This document shows, piece after piece, positions 35,144-46,759 of a stretch of DNA of 64,000 nucleotides. The position numbers and the translations under genes are program-made. The notes under the pieces were generated by a model. It did not search any database. It saw nothing but the letters and a program-made list of their open reading frames with translations, and was not told the origin of the DNA. Each line of letters begins with the position of its first letter. Position 1 is the first letter of the stretch. This DNA is from Xenoacremonium recifei (taxonomy: Eukaryota; Ascomycota; Sordariomycetes; Hypocreales; Nectriaceae), in the NCBI GenBank assembly GCA_012184525.1, contig WOFQ01000057.1:62001-126000 (forward strand), read 5' to 3'.

Positions 35144-35488
35144 TCAAATCCAGACTTCCCAGATCAGAGCCAAGCCGGTGAGGACCGCTGAGAAGGCTTC
35201 CCATGTTGCAATGACGCGCCAGGCAGGACCTTGCACCCAGAATATCCTCGCTGAGATGAATCGTGCCAGAGTCATGGTAAAGAAAGCCCGATTCTCCTGG
35301 TAGGCGGCGAGACAGTAGTAGATGCCGATGCCAATGATGGCCACCGAGAATCCGTTCAGTGCGGGGAGGGCTGAGTCGGGCAATTGTTTGGTGGCCAGTG
35401 CTTTGCGGGGTGAGACGAGGTTGCTGACGCCGTGATTGAAGGCGCTGAGCCCGAAGGCGTAGATTGTGAGCGCTGCGATGCTGGGCAT
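35144..35488 (-). CDS. Small multi-span membrane protein, unknown function
   Basis: Intronless, 114 residues. Hydrophobic segments at about residues 3-22, 44-62, 66-84 and 93-112 suggest three to four membrane helices, with a basic loop (SPRKALATK) after the first. I do not recognise the family with confidence. Similar-sized four-helix proteins are common in Eurotiales. The ATG at 35488 has a plausible leader, and codon use is consistent with a real gene. Confidence 0.6.
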   Translation of the reverse strand: MPSIAALTIYAFGLSAFNHGVSNLVSPRKALATKQLPDSALPALNGFSVAIIGIGIYYCLAAYQENRAFFTMTLARFISARIFWVQGPAWRVIATWEAFSAVLTGLALIWEVWI

Positions 35489-35725
35489 CTTGGATAGTGA
35501 CCTTCTTTGCGTATTGGACTATTTTCTGCGAGGTTTAATAGACGATGAATGAATGCTGGCGTTCAGGAGCTTGGAGAAGTAGAGCGAACGAAAGACAGAG
35601 CTGAAAACACCACATGTAAGCGAGGCGCTCAACCGCAGGACTAGTTCCCCAACAGCTGACAAGGCGGTCTCTGGGGGCAGAATTTTAATGTTTCGAGAGA
35701 TTCATATTTGCTTTTTTACTTGACT

Positions 35726-36597
35726 CTAAACTAAAAATCGATCGAACCAACCGACGGCCTGTGTGAAGGCTTGTTCATAAGCAAACTTCGAATTTCCCTC
35801 CAGATGACCACGAATCGCAAAGCCGTGCCCTACGCCCGAGCCGGAAAAGAGATTGATCTGAAATGGCTGTCCGGTCTTAAGTAAAATAACCTCGCTGATT
35901 TGGCGCTTTTTGACAGGGAAAACATCATCATCTTGAGCCGCAGCAATCGAGAGCGGCCCCGTGATAGCAGCCAACTCATCCTCCTCAACCCATGACGGGT
36001 GAGCAATAAACCCAACGTCGATGCCGCTACGATAGTGGCGCACGACATACTAAACGAATTAGCTGTGGTATGAACAATTGGGAGACGCAATATGGGCTTA
36101 CCTTGGCTCCAAAGCAATAGCCCACTCCACCAACCTTCTCACATCCTAGACCTCTGAGATGCTGGATGCCTGCGACTATAATAGGATCAACTTCTTGTGT
36201 CCTATGCGGCCCCCTGCCCTCACGACCCTCATCGATCCAGCCCTTGATGTCAAAACCCGACATAATGGTGTTTAGTTCCAGTGCATCCCCATCAAACACG
36301 TCGAGAAGCAAGCATGTATAGCCACTTCGCGCGAATGAATCGGCGAGAAGCTGAGAGTTGCTGTAAATTCCCATGATGTCCGGCATCATCAGCAGCCCTA
36401 CTTTACGGTGGGCATTACCTCCCGCGGCAAGCGATATATAACCTTTGTAGGGACCAATCTTAATACTTTCCCCACTGAGTTTCCCTCTTCATGGAGTTAG
36501 CTTTTCATCGTCGAAGCTCTTCAATGCGGCACTACAGCGTGACGTACTCATGGCGAACACCTTTGGTGCAGCATTGGGATGGAGCATTTGACGCCAT
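35726..36597 (-). CDS. Dienelactone hydrolase family protein
   Basis: About 248 residues; exons 36597-36548, 36474-36102, 36049-35726. The small first exon is inferred. It encodes a MASN...CCTKG N-terminus and, after intron 36475-36547 (GTACGT donor, CTAAC branch), joins GESIKIGPYKGYIS. This matches the AIM2/DLH-type fungal proteins and avoids a TGA that would interrupt a direct read. The Cys-His-Asp triad of dienelactone hydrolases is visible: nucleophile in GVGYCFGAK (about Cys137), Asp in AAQDDDVFP and His in GVGHGFA. In aromatic catabolism such enzymes open the lactone formed after ring cleavage. It is head to head with the Zn2Cys6 regulator, and the intervening DNA carries CGGANTCCG. Confidence 0.85.
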
Positions 36598-37576
36598 AAT
36601 GACAAAAATAGAGTGATAGAAATTGATCCGCAAGAGGCCCTCAATGGGAAGCACAATATTCGAACCTCAAGAGTAGGTATGCAGAACCCTACAACTATAA
36701 TCTTCCAATTTACACTACACTACTAGCAATAACCGGAGGGTACAAAGTTCAAGCAAGCCAGGAGTGGCCAGTGAAGGCTGCTCAGATACCCCCCCTTGCG
36801 GCGCTGGGTCCGCAACACAGGCCACCGGACCAACTTGTTATCATGTCCGTTGCATTCAACGGAAGAATAATTGTGTCCGAGTTGGCCTTGTTTGCCGTTA
36901 TCACGGACTGCTGGCTTGGTCAACGGAGGGAGGCTAGGAATCCGGACCCGACCGGAATCCGACGCAATTACTCGAATAGGTTTACTGCTTGGAGTTCCGG
37001 ATACGGTGCTGATAAGACAGTTGCGCTTCACTAGATCATAGGGAGTGTACTCTTCTTCTAATTGACTCCTTACACATCACTCGTTCGTACGGCTGTCTTG
37101 TCGTTGATCTTGGATATTTGCTGGGATATGGATGGATTATGAAGTCGTGTGGGTGACTTTGTTGTAAATATTTTGAACCAGATTAATGATGCGACGGAAG
37201 TAGATTTCCCCCGTTCTGTGCAGTAGAGGAAGCTTTGAAGGTCTTATAGACCTGCTCCGGGTATTCGCTACGTGAGTATTGCGTGTGGCCATTCAATTAG
37301 CTATTCGATCCTTGAGCCGCACAGGTTTTCGAGAGGAACTTTGGAATTGACATCATGCGTCTTTCATAACCCTCGAGGTCCTGAAGCCCATGGCTCTGGT
37401 TGATTCCACTAGCTCTGAAGGGTGGAGGTTGTTGTTCGCCCCCAGACTAGCGAGCCTGTCCCTTATCAGCCACACAATTGCGGGGGAGATACGAAGTCGG
37501 TGCTGAAGCCAGCCTTCTTCTCCTCTTCATCAGAACATTTTCCCAGATAGAAACGCGCAAGTCTAGTAAAGCAGAG
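36598..37576. promoter_or_regulatory. Divergent promoter of hydrolase and Zn2Cys6 regulator, with CGGANTCCG
   Basis: The exact palindrome CGGAATCCG lies at 36953-36961. A one-mismatch copy (AGGAATCCG) sits 17 bases before it at 36936-36944, and TTCCGGA lies at 36995-37001. No gene is seen in these 979 bases. The sites sit about 350 bases from the hydrolase start and 620 from the regulator start, so the regulator could control itself and the hydrolase. Confidence 0.6.
36953..36961. promoter_or_regulatory. CGGANTCCG palindrome, copy 1
   Basis: Exact CGGAATCCG. Inverted CGG triplets with a 3-base spacer are the form of site bound by Zn2Cys6 dimers. Upstream of both the dienelactone hydrolase and the regulator. 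Confidence 0.55.
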
Positions 37577-40241
37577 ATGTCTTCATCCAACATATTTGTT
37601 TTGCCGGACTTGGAAAGCGTAGAGCGTCCTCCACGCCGGCCTTACGGTCGCGTGACTCCTGCGGTATGTTTCTTTGCTGGGACAGGGCTCCATACGCCCT
37701 GAATCTCAGCGCCCACGTTTCTTCAATTGCTGACAGTGGCTCGCTTCTTGAAGTGCGATCTTTGTCACCAAAAGAAGGTAAGTCCTCATTTCTCTTCAAT
37801 GCTATTTTGACTCATTTAGTAGATCAGATGCGACCGTCGAAATCCGTGCTCCAATTGCGTCTTGACAAGTAAGCCTTGCATTCGTAGCCGGCAGAGGCAA
37901 GTCTCAAGACGCGGAACTGGCCCCAACCAGAGTCAGCAGTAAGTGGAGATAGAGAACAGCTGAGATGAAGGGGTACGAAGACTAACTGGATATAAAGGCA
38001 GGATGTTGGTAAGATATTGGATCGAATGGCTAGATTAGAAGAATCCCTCCAGCAATCCCGAAGTGAGGGTACCGCAACACACGGATCTCGGACATCCATA
38101 TCAGCCAGCGGTGCCAGCCTAGGCTCTCCTGAGGATCGCCACGCAGAAATGGCTCTGGACACTGGTAATGATAAATCGACAAGCATGCATCCTAGAGCAC
38201 CACCACTCTCCTCTAGTACACGTTCTGGCACAGTTACTGTCGCCACCGCTGGCCGAGATGATTTGTCTCGAGGCAGGGTCCGAGTCAGTGCTTCTGAGCA
38301 TGAGCAAACCATAGAATCACCAGGGACCGAAACCGACAACGGGTTGACGCCCGAGGACAAAGCATTGGCTGAAGTCGACTTACGACGTTATCTGGATCCC
38401 AATATGGACTCTAGAGGGACCATGGATTTAGACAAGCAGGAGTTGCTCATGTCGGCCCTAGCATTGGCTAAGCAAATGCCTATATCTGAGCCTAGATCCT
38501 GGGAAACCAACAAGGCTTCCGTATCATATCTCAATTTCTACCAGTCCAATTCATACCCTTCGGCAGACTTCCTCTGCTTGATGCTAAGTGGTAGGTCTTC
38601 TGCTTGATTCGACGGAGGTCGTTTGAAGTTATTACTGACCGAAGACTAGAAACTACGAAAAGTACGGCTGCGACATACTACTTCGAGCTCAACGCGAATG
38701 GCTCCATATCTAAACTGGAGGAGATGGCTAGAGCACTGCTTGATTGTTCTGTACATGGAGAGACGCGAATATTGTACATCATTTGCGTCAACTACATGGC
38801 CTACAGTTTCCTGACTTCTATTGATGTTGACGAATGCAACTCCTTCAGAATGGAACTAGCCAGAGTGGCGCGAGAAAGGTACCGAGATAATGTGAATATG
38901 GCTTTACACCATCTCGATACAAGACCTCGCGCGGATCCTCTTCTTCTTCAAGCTTTAGTATCTGCTGTAAGTTGTTTGGCATAAGGGAACTGTGTCTGAG
39001 TAGCTGACAAAGGTTTGATGTTAGGCAATGATTATGCAAGACACAGGAAACATGCAACAATGCTGGCAGTTAAACCGAGTTGCCTGCAGAGTAGCTGCTC
39101 TTCTTAGTGGTTCTTGGATTACAAACCACCAAAAGTCGTTGCATCCAAGAGATACCTTCGAAATTCGCCTCAACTTCATGAAATGCTACATCTACGATCG
39201 GGCTCTTTCGTCGAGTTTTAACCACCCAACTTGTGGCATCGATGTAGATCTAGAGACTTCTATTCTCAACACAGAGAAACCAAGCCATGCAATGCTTCTC
39301 ATCATGGTTGAAACGGCGAAGATACATAACATCATCAACAAAGAAACTCGGAATTTTGGCAAGGCCGGAGGAATCGATGCCGAAAAGATGAGATCTCAGG
39401 TACAGAACCTTAAAGAGATCATGAAGCAAGCTGGCAAGGTGAGCATACTGGCCTGTGTCTTACTGTAGAAGCATCATCTAACAAAAACCAGTTTCGATCA
39501 AATTTAAGGGACTCGGAGGATCGGTATCTTCTCTTCGAGTGGGAAGGCATCGACTTCATGTACCATTCAACAATGACTTCGATTATCCGATTGAGCACGA
39601 CTGATGGCCGCTTTGTACTCCAATCATGCGTGCAGCATGCAAGGGACTGCCTCTCAGCTCTAAAAGCAATGCTTGAAATTTCATCATCCGCATCGCCCTA
39701 CAGGAACAAATGTCTTACCTCAATAGCATGGTAGGTCTCCCCTCGTACGACTGATTAGTTTGTGTATTCTGACGAATGCAGGCTTGTACCTTTATTTACT
39801 TTGCGTCCGATATTCTTCTTGTTTAGAAGGGTTGTAGCGACATCAGACGCCTTGGACTTGCGGCTGATTCAAGATGTCAGCAACGGGTTGAAACCATTTT
39901 CTAAAACACATCACTCAGTCCTGATAATTGAACGACTTTGCTCAACGCTCGTTGATTTGTATGAAAAGTTTGCCGACAAAGTCATTTACAAGAGGAAAAC
40001 TGCTGGTATGGATAGGGGCGATGTACACGATTTAGAGCCTTTAACGGAGGACAAGAGGATGCCAGGTCAAGATCAAGCTGAGTTGGCGTGGCTCCCCCCA
40101 ATTCCGCCCTTCAATCCTGCCCAGACCTTCAACAGCGAAGATATGTTTGACACCATGATGAATGACGTTCTTGGTCAGGATTCGTTCTGGGAGCCGATGA
40201 TATGGCAGCCTCCACTTGATTGGTCGGAGTTGGAGCCTTGA
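37577..40241 (+). CDS. Zn2Cys6 transcription factor, candidate cluster regulator
   Basis: About 749 residues; exons 37577-37663, 37754-37777, 37823-37938, 37998-38590, 38650-38966, 39025-39438, 39492-39730, 39782-40241. Exon 2 is a 24-base microexon encoding CDLCHQKK. Joined to exons 1 and 3 it yields TPACDLCHQKKIRCDRRNPCSNC, a full cluster with cysteines at about 30, 33, 40, 46, 49 and 56. A coiled segment LDRMARLEESLQQ follows, then the fungal-specific regulatory region. The acidic/aromatic C-terminus (SFWEPMIWQPPLDWSELEP) looks like an activation domain. It sits inside the oxidoreductase cluster, between the dienelactone hydrolase and the P450, with CGGANTCCG in its own upstream region. 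It is the best candidate to read that element. Confidence 0.85.
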
Positions 40242-40492
40242 AGGTGTTCATTGATCAAGATACTGTGGTCTCGTTTCAACCTTCATGCAATAGTCGTTAA
40301 TGCGGATAGAGAGACAATACTGGATAACTTGATGTATGAAGTTACACTGATTTATTAAAGAAAGGGCTAGGGAATTCTCGTCTGCCTCTCAGCTAATGAA
40401 CTATCTTGCATTTCTAACCCCGAGAAGGAGTACCCCCTGCTTGTGATCTATGATCTCTTAAGCCCAGTAAATGTTGGCATCAAGATACAAAG

Positions 40493-42477
40493 TTAGGAGG
40501 GAGGATGTTTCCTGCTCTTCACCATGACTTTGGCACGAGGATCAGGCTCGACCTGCAAAAGTTAATACGTAGCTCGTCACTTGATTAAGGGGATATCTCG
40601 AAACCCACCATTGCTTCGAACTCTAGGTTCTTGGGTCGTCCTACACCAGGCACACCCTTTATATCGTAGTTCAAGAGAAACTCGGACAGGAATAGCTTGA
40701 TGATTATGTGGCTCAAGAACCTACCAGGGCAGGCGTGTCGGCCGAATCCAAATGCAAGATCCTGGGACCCTACGCTCACGAACAAGTGCTTGTTCTCCTC
40801 CCCAGGTTGTTGGCGCTTATTGAAGAAGCGGAGACCATCAAACTCCAGAGGATTGTCGTAGTTCTCAGGGTCTGCATGTATCGAACAAGTATTTGTTTCG
40901 ATCTTGGTTCCCTTTGGAATCAAAGTGCCATCAGGAAGTGTGATGTCCGCCGTGGCAGCCCTCTGGAAAGTTGCTGTCGATAATCGTTAGCAGGGGTGAG
41001 TATCCGAAAAGGTATAGAGACTACTCACTCAAGTCCGGAGATGAAAGACGCTGTGACTCCTTCATAAAACTATCCATCTTCTTGAGCGAAGAGATACTAC
41101 CTTTATCGAATATCCCGCGAGGGGAGTTTCGCATGACTTCGATGACTTCCTCACGCAGTATTGGGACGTATTCCGGATGTCCTGCGAGATCATACAGAGC
41201 TTGCACGGTAGAGCCGAAGGTTGTGACAGTGCCTACGGCAACCAGCGTCATTTGGTGTCGAAGTTGCGTAACGACATCCGTGGCAATGTTAACGTGGCTC
41301 CCAGAAGTTAAGTGGTCAAGCATAGTAGGAGGATTATCAACTGGTCCTCCTCCGTTGATGTGTTTTTGGCGCAGCGACTCGGCAACGACTTTCTTCCCGA
41401 TAGCCCATTGCTCCTTGATCGCTGTTCGCTCCGGGAGGAAGAGATGAACAAAGGGCCGAAGGTATGGCGGCCATTTCTTCAGAGCTTTAATGCATTCGAA
41501 AACGGCCATGACATATCCTTTGGCCACTTCTAACCATTCGTCATTTTCGCTGGCTGCTGCACTGTGAAAGACCCGGGCAGCGGCAGTTGCGGCCACTTTG
41601 AGGACTCGATCGTGGATAACATCCGGCGTCCAATCTGGTTGACATCTTCAGCAAATGTTCAAAGGCGAAAGATAAAGAGGGATATGAGGCTTTACGGACC
41701 TTCAAAGTGTCCCATGATTGGACCTTGCTTCTTTTTCATCAACTGGTGCAGCACTGGAATATATTGAGCTGAGCCAAACCGTCAGTAACTTCGTTGGCCG
41801 ATGCGCTCTACAAGGCCGGAGCTACTCACGAAGCGTGGGCGTTAAGCTGGACCTAACGGCATCAATCACGTATGTTGGAGGACCCCCAAACAGGGTATAA
41901 TCAAGCAGCATGTCCTGTCTCTATTAGTCTTTACACTCTTCGTCAGGCTTTAGATCCCACATTGTCTATTGAGACTTTGAAGCTCAGATGTGGATGGCTC
42001 TTCAATTTCGGAATGAATTGCGGTGGTAGGACTGCTTTGACACCTTTTTCAGGAAATTTTGTCAGCTGGAAAAGAGCCAACAACACGCGAGTCAACGGAG
42101 AAAGCTTCACCATCATTTGTGTCTAGACCAAATACCTTCCCGGGATACTGTCTTACAGATTAGTGTTGCCTTTTATTTGCGTGGGTGAATTCTCTTTCAG
42201 CTCGGGTTGAGCGCACCTTAGTGTAGCCCTTCCACATCAACTGCCTAGGGCGTCGACCGTACTCGAGAATTCTTTCCTTCCTTGACGGCACATCATCGAA
42301 TAAGAGAATGGGTATCTGCAATCTAGGCTTTCGAAATGACAGTACAATCGTTGCGACTAAAGTTGTGATGACCACACAAGCAGCTACCGAGTATGGTAGT
42401 GGCTTTGCCATCAAATCGAGGAGTATAGGTCTTGGTGAGAAGCTGCTAGCAAGCTGTGAGAGGGATTGATTAGACAT
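40493..42477 (-). CDS. Cytochrome P450 monooxygenase (cluster)
   Basis: About 521 residues in eight exons: 42477-42217, 42147-42111, 42043-41961, 41914-41830, 41768-41700, 41634-41029, 40973-40609, 40552-40493. The N-terminus has a membrane anchor (YSVAACVVITTLVATIVLSF). Recognisable P450 blocks are VFGLDTNDGVKAVLPPQFIPKLKSHP split over exons 2 and 3, DYTLFGGPPTYVIDAVR, an I-helix VAVGTVTTFGST, ExxR as ESQR, the PERF-equivalent DGLRFF, and the haem loop FGFGRHACPGRF with the axial cysteine near 462. This is the ent-kaurene-oxidase/PaxP-like fungal P450 layout. Intron 41635-41699 uses a GTCCGT donor and 42044-42110 an AAG acceptor. It is divergent from the SDR at 42863. Predicted first oxidation step of the pathway. 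Confidence 0.87.
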
Positions 42478-42862
42478 GATTGCGTTTGGAGCCCAGTCGT
42501 GGAGCTTGCAAGACAGCGACAACTAGGAATAACGAGCAATGGCTTCGCGATCCCTTATCCAGTCTGATCTATCCCAATGGCCATTCATATTCACGCAAAA
42601 TCTTCTTATCTACAGGGCTACTGAATCGGATTCCAGACACCGGCAAGCGGACGCCGGAACGTTGAAGTGGTGGTGATTCGGGACCTTTATCAGGGCGGAA
42701 GACAGGCCGGGAAGTTCGCAAGCCGAGCACTGCTATCTCCGCTCACTGTACGTTGAAATGCCTTCCACTAGCCCCCCTGTTCAGAACACATTACTGCGCT
42801 ACTTCGGCGCTCGCCTCTTATTACCACGCCACTAAGCAACCGCTAAAGCATCATCGCCGACC
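42478..42862. promoter_or_regulatory. Divergent P450/SDR promoter with near-match CGGATTCCA
   Basis: 385 bases. CGGATTCCA at 42627-42635 differs from CGGANTCCG in the last base, and GCGGACGCCGG follows at about 42647-42657. One element could serve both genes. Confidence 0.45.
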
Positions 42863-43684
42863 ATGTATTCCACCAACACGAGTGCTCAGACCATGCTTGG
42901 GAAGACAGCCATCATCTCTGGATCCTCGGCTGGCATTGGCGCCGCCATCGCCTTCGAACTTTCGTCCCGGGGCGCCAATATTGTTCTCAATTATCCCTTT
43001 CCACGACTCAAGGAAGAATGCGACAGAGTGGGTGCAAGGCTGAAGACGCCATGGATAGCAGTTTGTGCCGACATGGGTACTCTTCAGGGTCCTTCGGACC
43101 TGGTGGCTGCTGCAGTCGCTCGCTTTGGTGTGATTCATATTCTCGTGAACAATGCTGGTATAGTTCCCAACGCGCCTACATGGGATGTTGACCCTCAGTC
43201 ATGGTCTACCGCCATGGATATCAACGCCCGAGGCACCTTTCTTCTCACGCAGGCCGTGTTGCCGCATTTGCCTCCTTATACGCCGGGTTCGCCGCCGGCG
43301 ACATCCGGCGTGATCAAAGGCTCGCGAATCATCTGCATAGGCTCAGGGCAGAGTCGGATGGCCCAGCCAAACTGCATTGTTTACTCGGCAACGAAGGGTG
43401 CCATTGATACAATGATTAAGAATTGGGCTAAAGAGTTACCGCCGAAATACGGGTGCACGGTCAACGGAGTTGCGCCCGGTCCGATTCTTACTCATACCTT
43501 TAAAGATGAGGCAGGAGACAAGTTGGTGGAGGTATTGAGATCCTTCGAGAAGGATGTCCCTTGCGAGGGGTCCGTGGGAGATCCGGAGGACATTGCATGG
43601 ACTGTTGCTTGGCTTGCAGAAGAGAGATCAAAGTGGATTAACGGCGAGTACATCATGGTGAACGGAGGCCTGATTATGGCGTAA
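42863..43684 (+). CDS. Short-chain dehydrogenase/reductase (cluster, SDR-1)
   Basis: Intronless, 273 residues, classical SDR. Cofactor motif ISGSSAGIG at about residues 18-26, NNAG near 96, catalytic Tyr/Lys in YSATKGA, and a C-terminal substrate loop ending EYIMVNGGLIMA as in fungal ketoreductases of the THN-reductase type. Expected to interconvert a secondary alcohol and a ketone with NADP(H). It is divergent from the P450, so hydroxylation followed by oxidation to a ketone is a reasonable guess, and the next gene downstream is a ketone-oxidising BVMO. Confidence 0.88.
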   Translation: MYSTNTSAQTMLGKTAIISGSSAGIGAAIAFELSSRGANIVLNYPFPRLKEECDRVGARLKTPWIAVCADMGTLQGPSDLVAAAVARFGVIHILVNNAGIVPNAPTWDVDPQSWSTAMDINARGTFLLTQAVLPHLPPYTPGSPPATSGVIKGSRIICIGSGQSRMAQPNCIVYSATKGAIDTMIKNWAKELPPKYGCTVNGVAPGPILTHTFKDEAGDKLVEVLRSFEKDVPCEGSVGDPEDIAWTVAWLAEERSKWINGEYIMVNGGLIMA

Positions 43685-44157
43685 ATAGCTGTCAGATATC
43701 CTTCACGTAAAGAGGCATGTATCCGATTTTGCTCCCAGTATCTGTTTCAAGTTTGCAATCTGCCGGTCTATCGAATCTTTCCCTCTAAGGATTAATTTTT
43801 AATTATATTACTGGTGCCAACATCAATAAGCTGGTTCTCGATATCTATCCTGTGAAATTACTCCCATCTATCATTCAACCTACTGGCCTGCTGACTTACG
43901 GGACTCTGGTGTGAATTTGTCCGTACCTTGAACGGATCTGCACGGATTCCGGGCGGCTTCCGGAGCGTAAGCCCCTGGTGCGAGCCTCAATAACGCATGC
44001 TAGGGCAATATGCTAATTCGACATGCCGAAACCTATTCAAATCTGTGTGCTCAAAGCCGAAGGATATCTATCTAGTTTTTGGGGCTTGATTTTTGGTCTC
44101 GATCCCAGTCTTGTCGCGTTTACAAGACATCTCATTATATTCCCCATAATCTTCACA
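43685..44157. promoter_or_regulatory. BVMO promoter with exact CGGANTCCG
   Basis: 473 bases. CGGATTCCG lies at 43943-43951, followed after six bases by TTCCGGA at 43958-43964, about 200 bases before the BVMO ATG. No gene is seen. Confidence 0.55.
43943..43951. promoter_or_regulatory. CGGANTCCG palindrome, copy 2
   Basis: Exact CGGATTCCG upstream of the BVMO gene, with a TTCCGGA companion six bases downstream. Confidence 0.55.
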
Positions 44158-46029
44158 ATGGGAGACCAAGACATCGAGATCAAGCATGTTTTCTGTGCTA
44201 TCGTCGGTGCCGGGATGGCTGGCATCTCAGTAGGGCAAGCTTTTCTACGTAAACGTGTTCTGAGTGAAGATGAATTCGTCATCTTCGATAAAAACGATGA
44301 TTTTGGCGGTGTCTGGAAAAGCAACAAATATCCAGGAGTGGCTTGCGATATCCCAAGTCATGCTTATGTGATGAGATACAGCCTCAACTCAAGTAAGTCT
44401 TAATTAATCTTCTTTACTTCTCTGCGAATGCGTGCTAACATGCCCCGGCTCAGACTGGTCAATGAAATACTCGCCTGGGCTGGAGATCCAACAATATTAT
44501 GTCGAAATTGCTGAGAGAGCACGGCTTCGCAAAAGCACCATTTTCAACACACATGTCATCAGTGCAACTTGGGATGAGCAGACTCTTTTGTGGAAGGTTC
44601 TTACAGAAGATGCTTCAACAGGCCACCAGACCTTTTGGCTAGCTAAGACCTTGTTTGACTGCGGTGGAGGCTTCCATCGTCCGACATTTGCCAAAATCCC
44701 TGGCCGAGAAAGGTTTCAAGGCGCGCAGTGGCATACGGCCCATTGGCCTCATGATGCAGATCTGGCCGGGAAACGTGTGGCAATCATTGGCACTGGCCCC
44801 AGCGCAACGCAAGTCGCGCCGCGCATTCAGCCTCTTGTCAAACAGCTTTATATCTATCAGCGAAGCCCTGGACATGTTCTCCCACGAAACAATATGTTCA
44901 TACCGAACTGGCAGAAGCTCTTGTTCCGACTATGCTATCCAATCCTTTGGCTATACCATGTATACTTCTGCTTTGGGGTATGTGACAGCCACGTCCCTGG
45001 TCATTGAACTCTCTTGCTAATTGTACAGTAGGCTGAAATGTCTAAGCCGATGTGGTTCCCAGGTTCTAAGATGAACGCAGCCATGGAATTAGCGGCAATG
45101 GCTCACCTCGAAGCTCAGGTCAAAGACCCCATTATTCGTGAGAAACTTAGGCCCAAGGTTCCTTTTGGTTGCAAGCGTCCGAAATGGCTCGATGACTGGT
45201 ATCCAATCTTCAATGAGCCTAATGTTGAACTGATCACGGAGAAACCTGTCGTCTTCACTGAAAAGGGGCTGATCTCCAAGGACCCAAGTGCCTTGTCAGA
45301 GAAAGAGCGCTTACAACTCCCGGTTGGATCCTATGAGCAGCCTGCAGACGACGCAAAGTCAGAAGAAACGGAAAGGGAATTTGATGTTCTCATCTGGGGA
45401 ACTGGTAAGCGGCAACAAGATGAAGCCTGAAACAGAATGGCTGACATTATGCACGCAGGCTTTGACATGAACGATTGGGGTGGCAAATTCAAGATAGTTG
45501 GTCGCGACGGAACTGAGCTTTCAAGGCTCTGGGGAGATGACCCAAAAGCTTATTGGGGTGAGCTTTCAAGACGGAAAATATTGCGGATAGGAAGCTAACA
45601 GGATTTAGGCATCGCGGTCAACGGGTTTCCCAACCTCTTCCTCTGTGTCGGACCCAATTCAGGCAATTACTGGTCTAGCATCAACACGGTTCTTGAAATT
45701 CAGGTCAACTACCATTGCAAAATGATTAGGAAGATAAGAAAAGAGTGCCGAAAGAGCAATTATGCAGTCCAGCCTAAGGCTGATGTTCAGAAGACTTACA
45801 CGGATTGGCTCCGTGCAAACCAAGGACAGCCAGCGTTCTTAGCCCCGAACTGCTCTACGTATCATAAGGTGAGTGGCCAATATCTGGGCTATATGAAACC
45901 TCTCTAATATTGCTTAAAAAATAGAGTCCTTCTGGTGCAACGCCCATGCATAACCATTACCGCATGTGGAACACCTGGTGGAAACTGCTGTGGCCTGAGC
46001 TCAATGAGTTCGATGAAATTCGAGCGTGA
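44158..46029 (+). CDS. Baeyer-Villiger-type flavin monooxygenase
   Basis: About 531 residues; exons 44158-44392, 44454-44977, 45032-45404, 45459-45557, 45609-45868, 45925-46029. FAD motif VGAGMAG at about 16-22. The BVMO fingerprint FxGxxxHxxxWP is complete as FQGAQWHTAHWP at about 166-177. The NADPH Rossmann motif is GTGPSA near 191-196. The later ATP-like motif region FDVLIWGTGFDMN and a terminal PNSGNYWSS block are also typical. Type I BVMOs insert oxygen beside a ketone carbonyl to give an ester or lactone. ATG 44158 is preferred over in-frame 44023, whose extension is hydrophobic and unlike the family. The esterase gene follows directly downstream, which fits ester hydrolysis as the next step. 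Confidence 0.9.
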
Positions 46030-46759
46030 TAGAGACAGCAACATCGCTGCTTGAGCGTGTTGCGACATCTGATCCGGGAATTGGCCCGAGGCCCGGGGTG
46101 CCGACTCAAGGGCTACAAGTCGCACCACGGTTAGGATTGGCAGGAATGGTCACTATCTAGCCCTAGAAAGATACAAGAACAAAGATTCGATCAACCCCTT
46201 ACAAATTATTGGGCGACTTGATAAAAGCTGTTTGAACATTGTCGCATCCGAGTTCAGAGGGAGATATCCAGCATGTGCACTCCCCACAACTTTAAGGTAA
46301 CAAAGTTTCACTATAATCAGCGAATTATTATCTACAAGAAAACAGTTATATGCTATTGTCTAGTATAGCCCTTGTCCCAAGGACACAGATTGGTAAAGTT
46401 GCTAGTGCCGCTGCGGGCGCCAACTCCTCCTCCTCCGGTAGTCTTTCTAACAGGGAGATACCGGAGTCCGACCGGGAAATCTCATTAGGGAAAAGCCTGG
46501 ATCACCTCTCGACAGGTTATGAACATATCTGTAAGGTGATTGTAGGTGCTTACATGGATTGCTTACACAGATCCCAACTGGTTGGAGCTCCATGTTCAAC
46601 GTCGCCTTCTTCGAGCCATTTCATACTACAGCTTCTCCAAACCTTTAGAGGTTCGCACACTACATGGCTTCAATTAAGGATCCCTCCACATGGCCGCTTT
46701 GGAGCAGCCCGGAAGTTGAGTTCCAGAAAGTAAAACTATCACTCACTTAAGCCATCTTC
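46030..46759. promoter_or_regulatory. Esterase promoter with exact CGGANTCCG
   Basis: 730 bases. CGGAGTCCG lies at 46462-46470, about 290 bases before the hydrolase ATG, followed by ACCGGG. The frame at 46350-46733 has no motif and is not called. Confidence 0.5.
46462..46470. promoter_or_regulatory. CGGANTCCG palindrome, copy 3
   Basis: Exact CGGAGTCCG upstream of the alpha/beta-hydrolase gene. Confidence 0.5.

Noticed and set aside
34602..35303. Frames on both strands between the SYLF gene and the small membrane protein
   Set aside because: They overlap one another, use non-ATG starts in part and carry no motif.
36475..36553. Dienelactone hydrolase broken by a TGA (pseudogene)
   Set aside because: A direct read from the ATG near 36551 meets a stop, but a normal intron with GTACGT donor and CTAAC branch removes it and gives the expected N-terminus.
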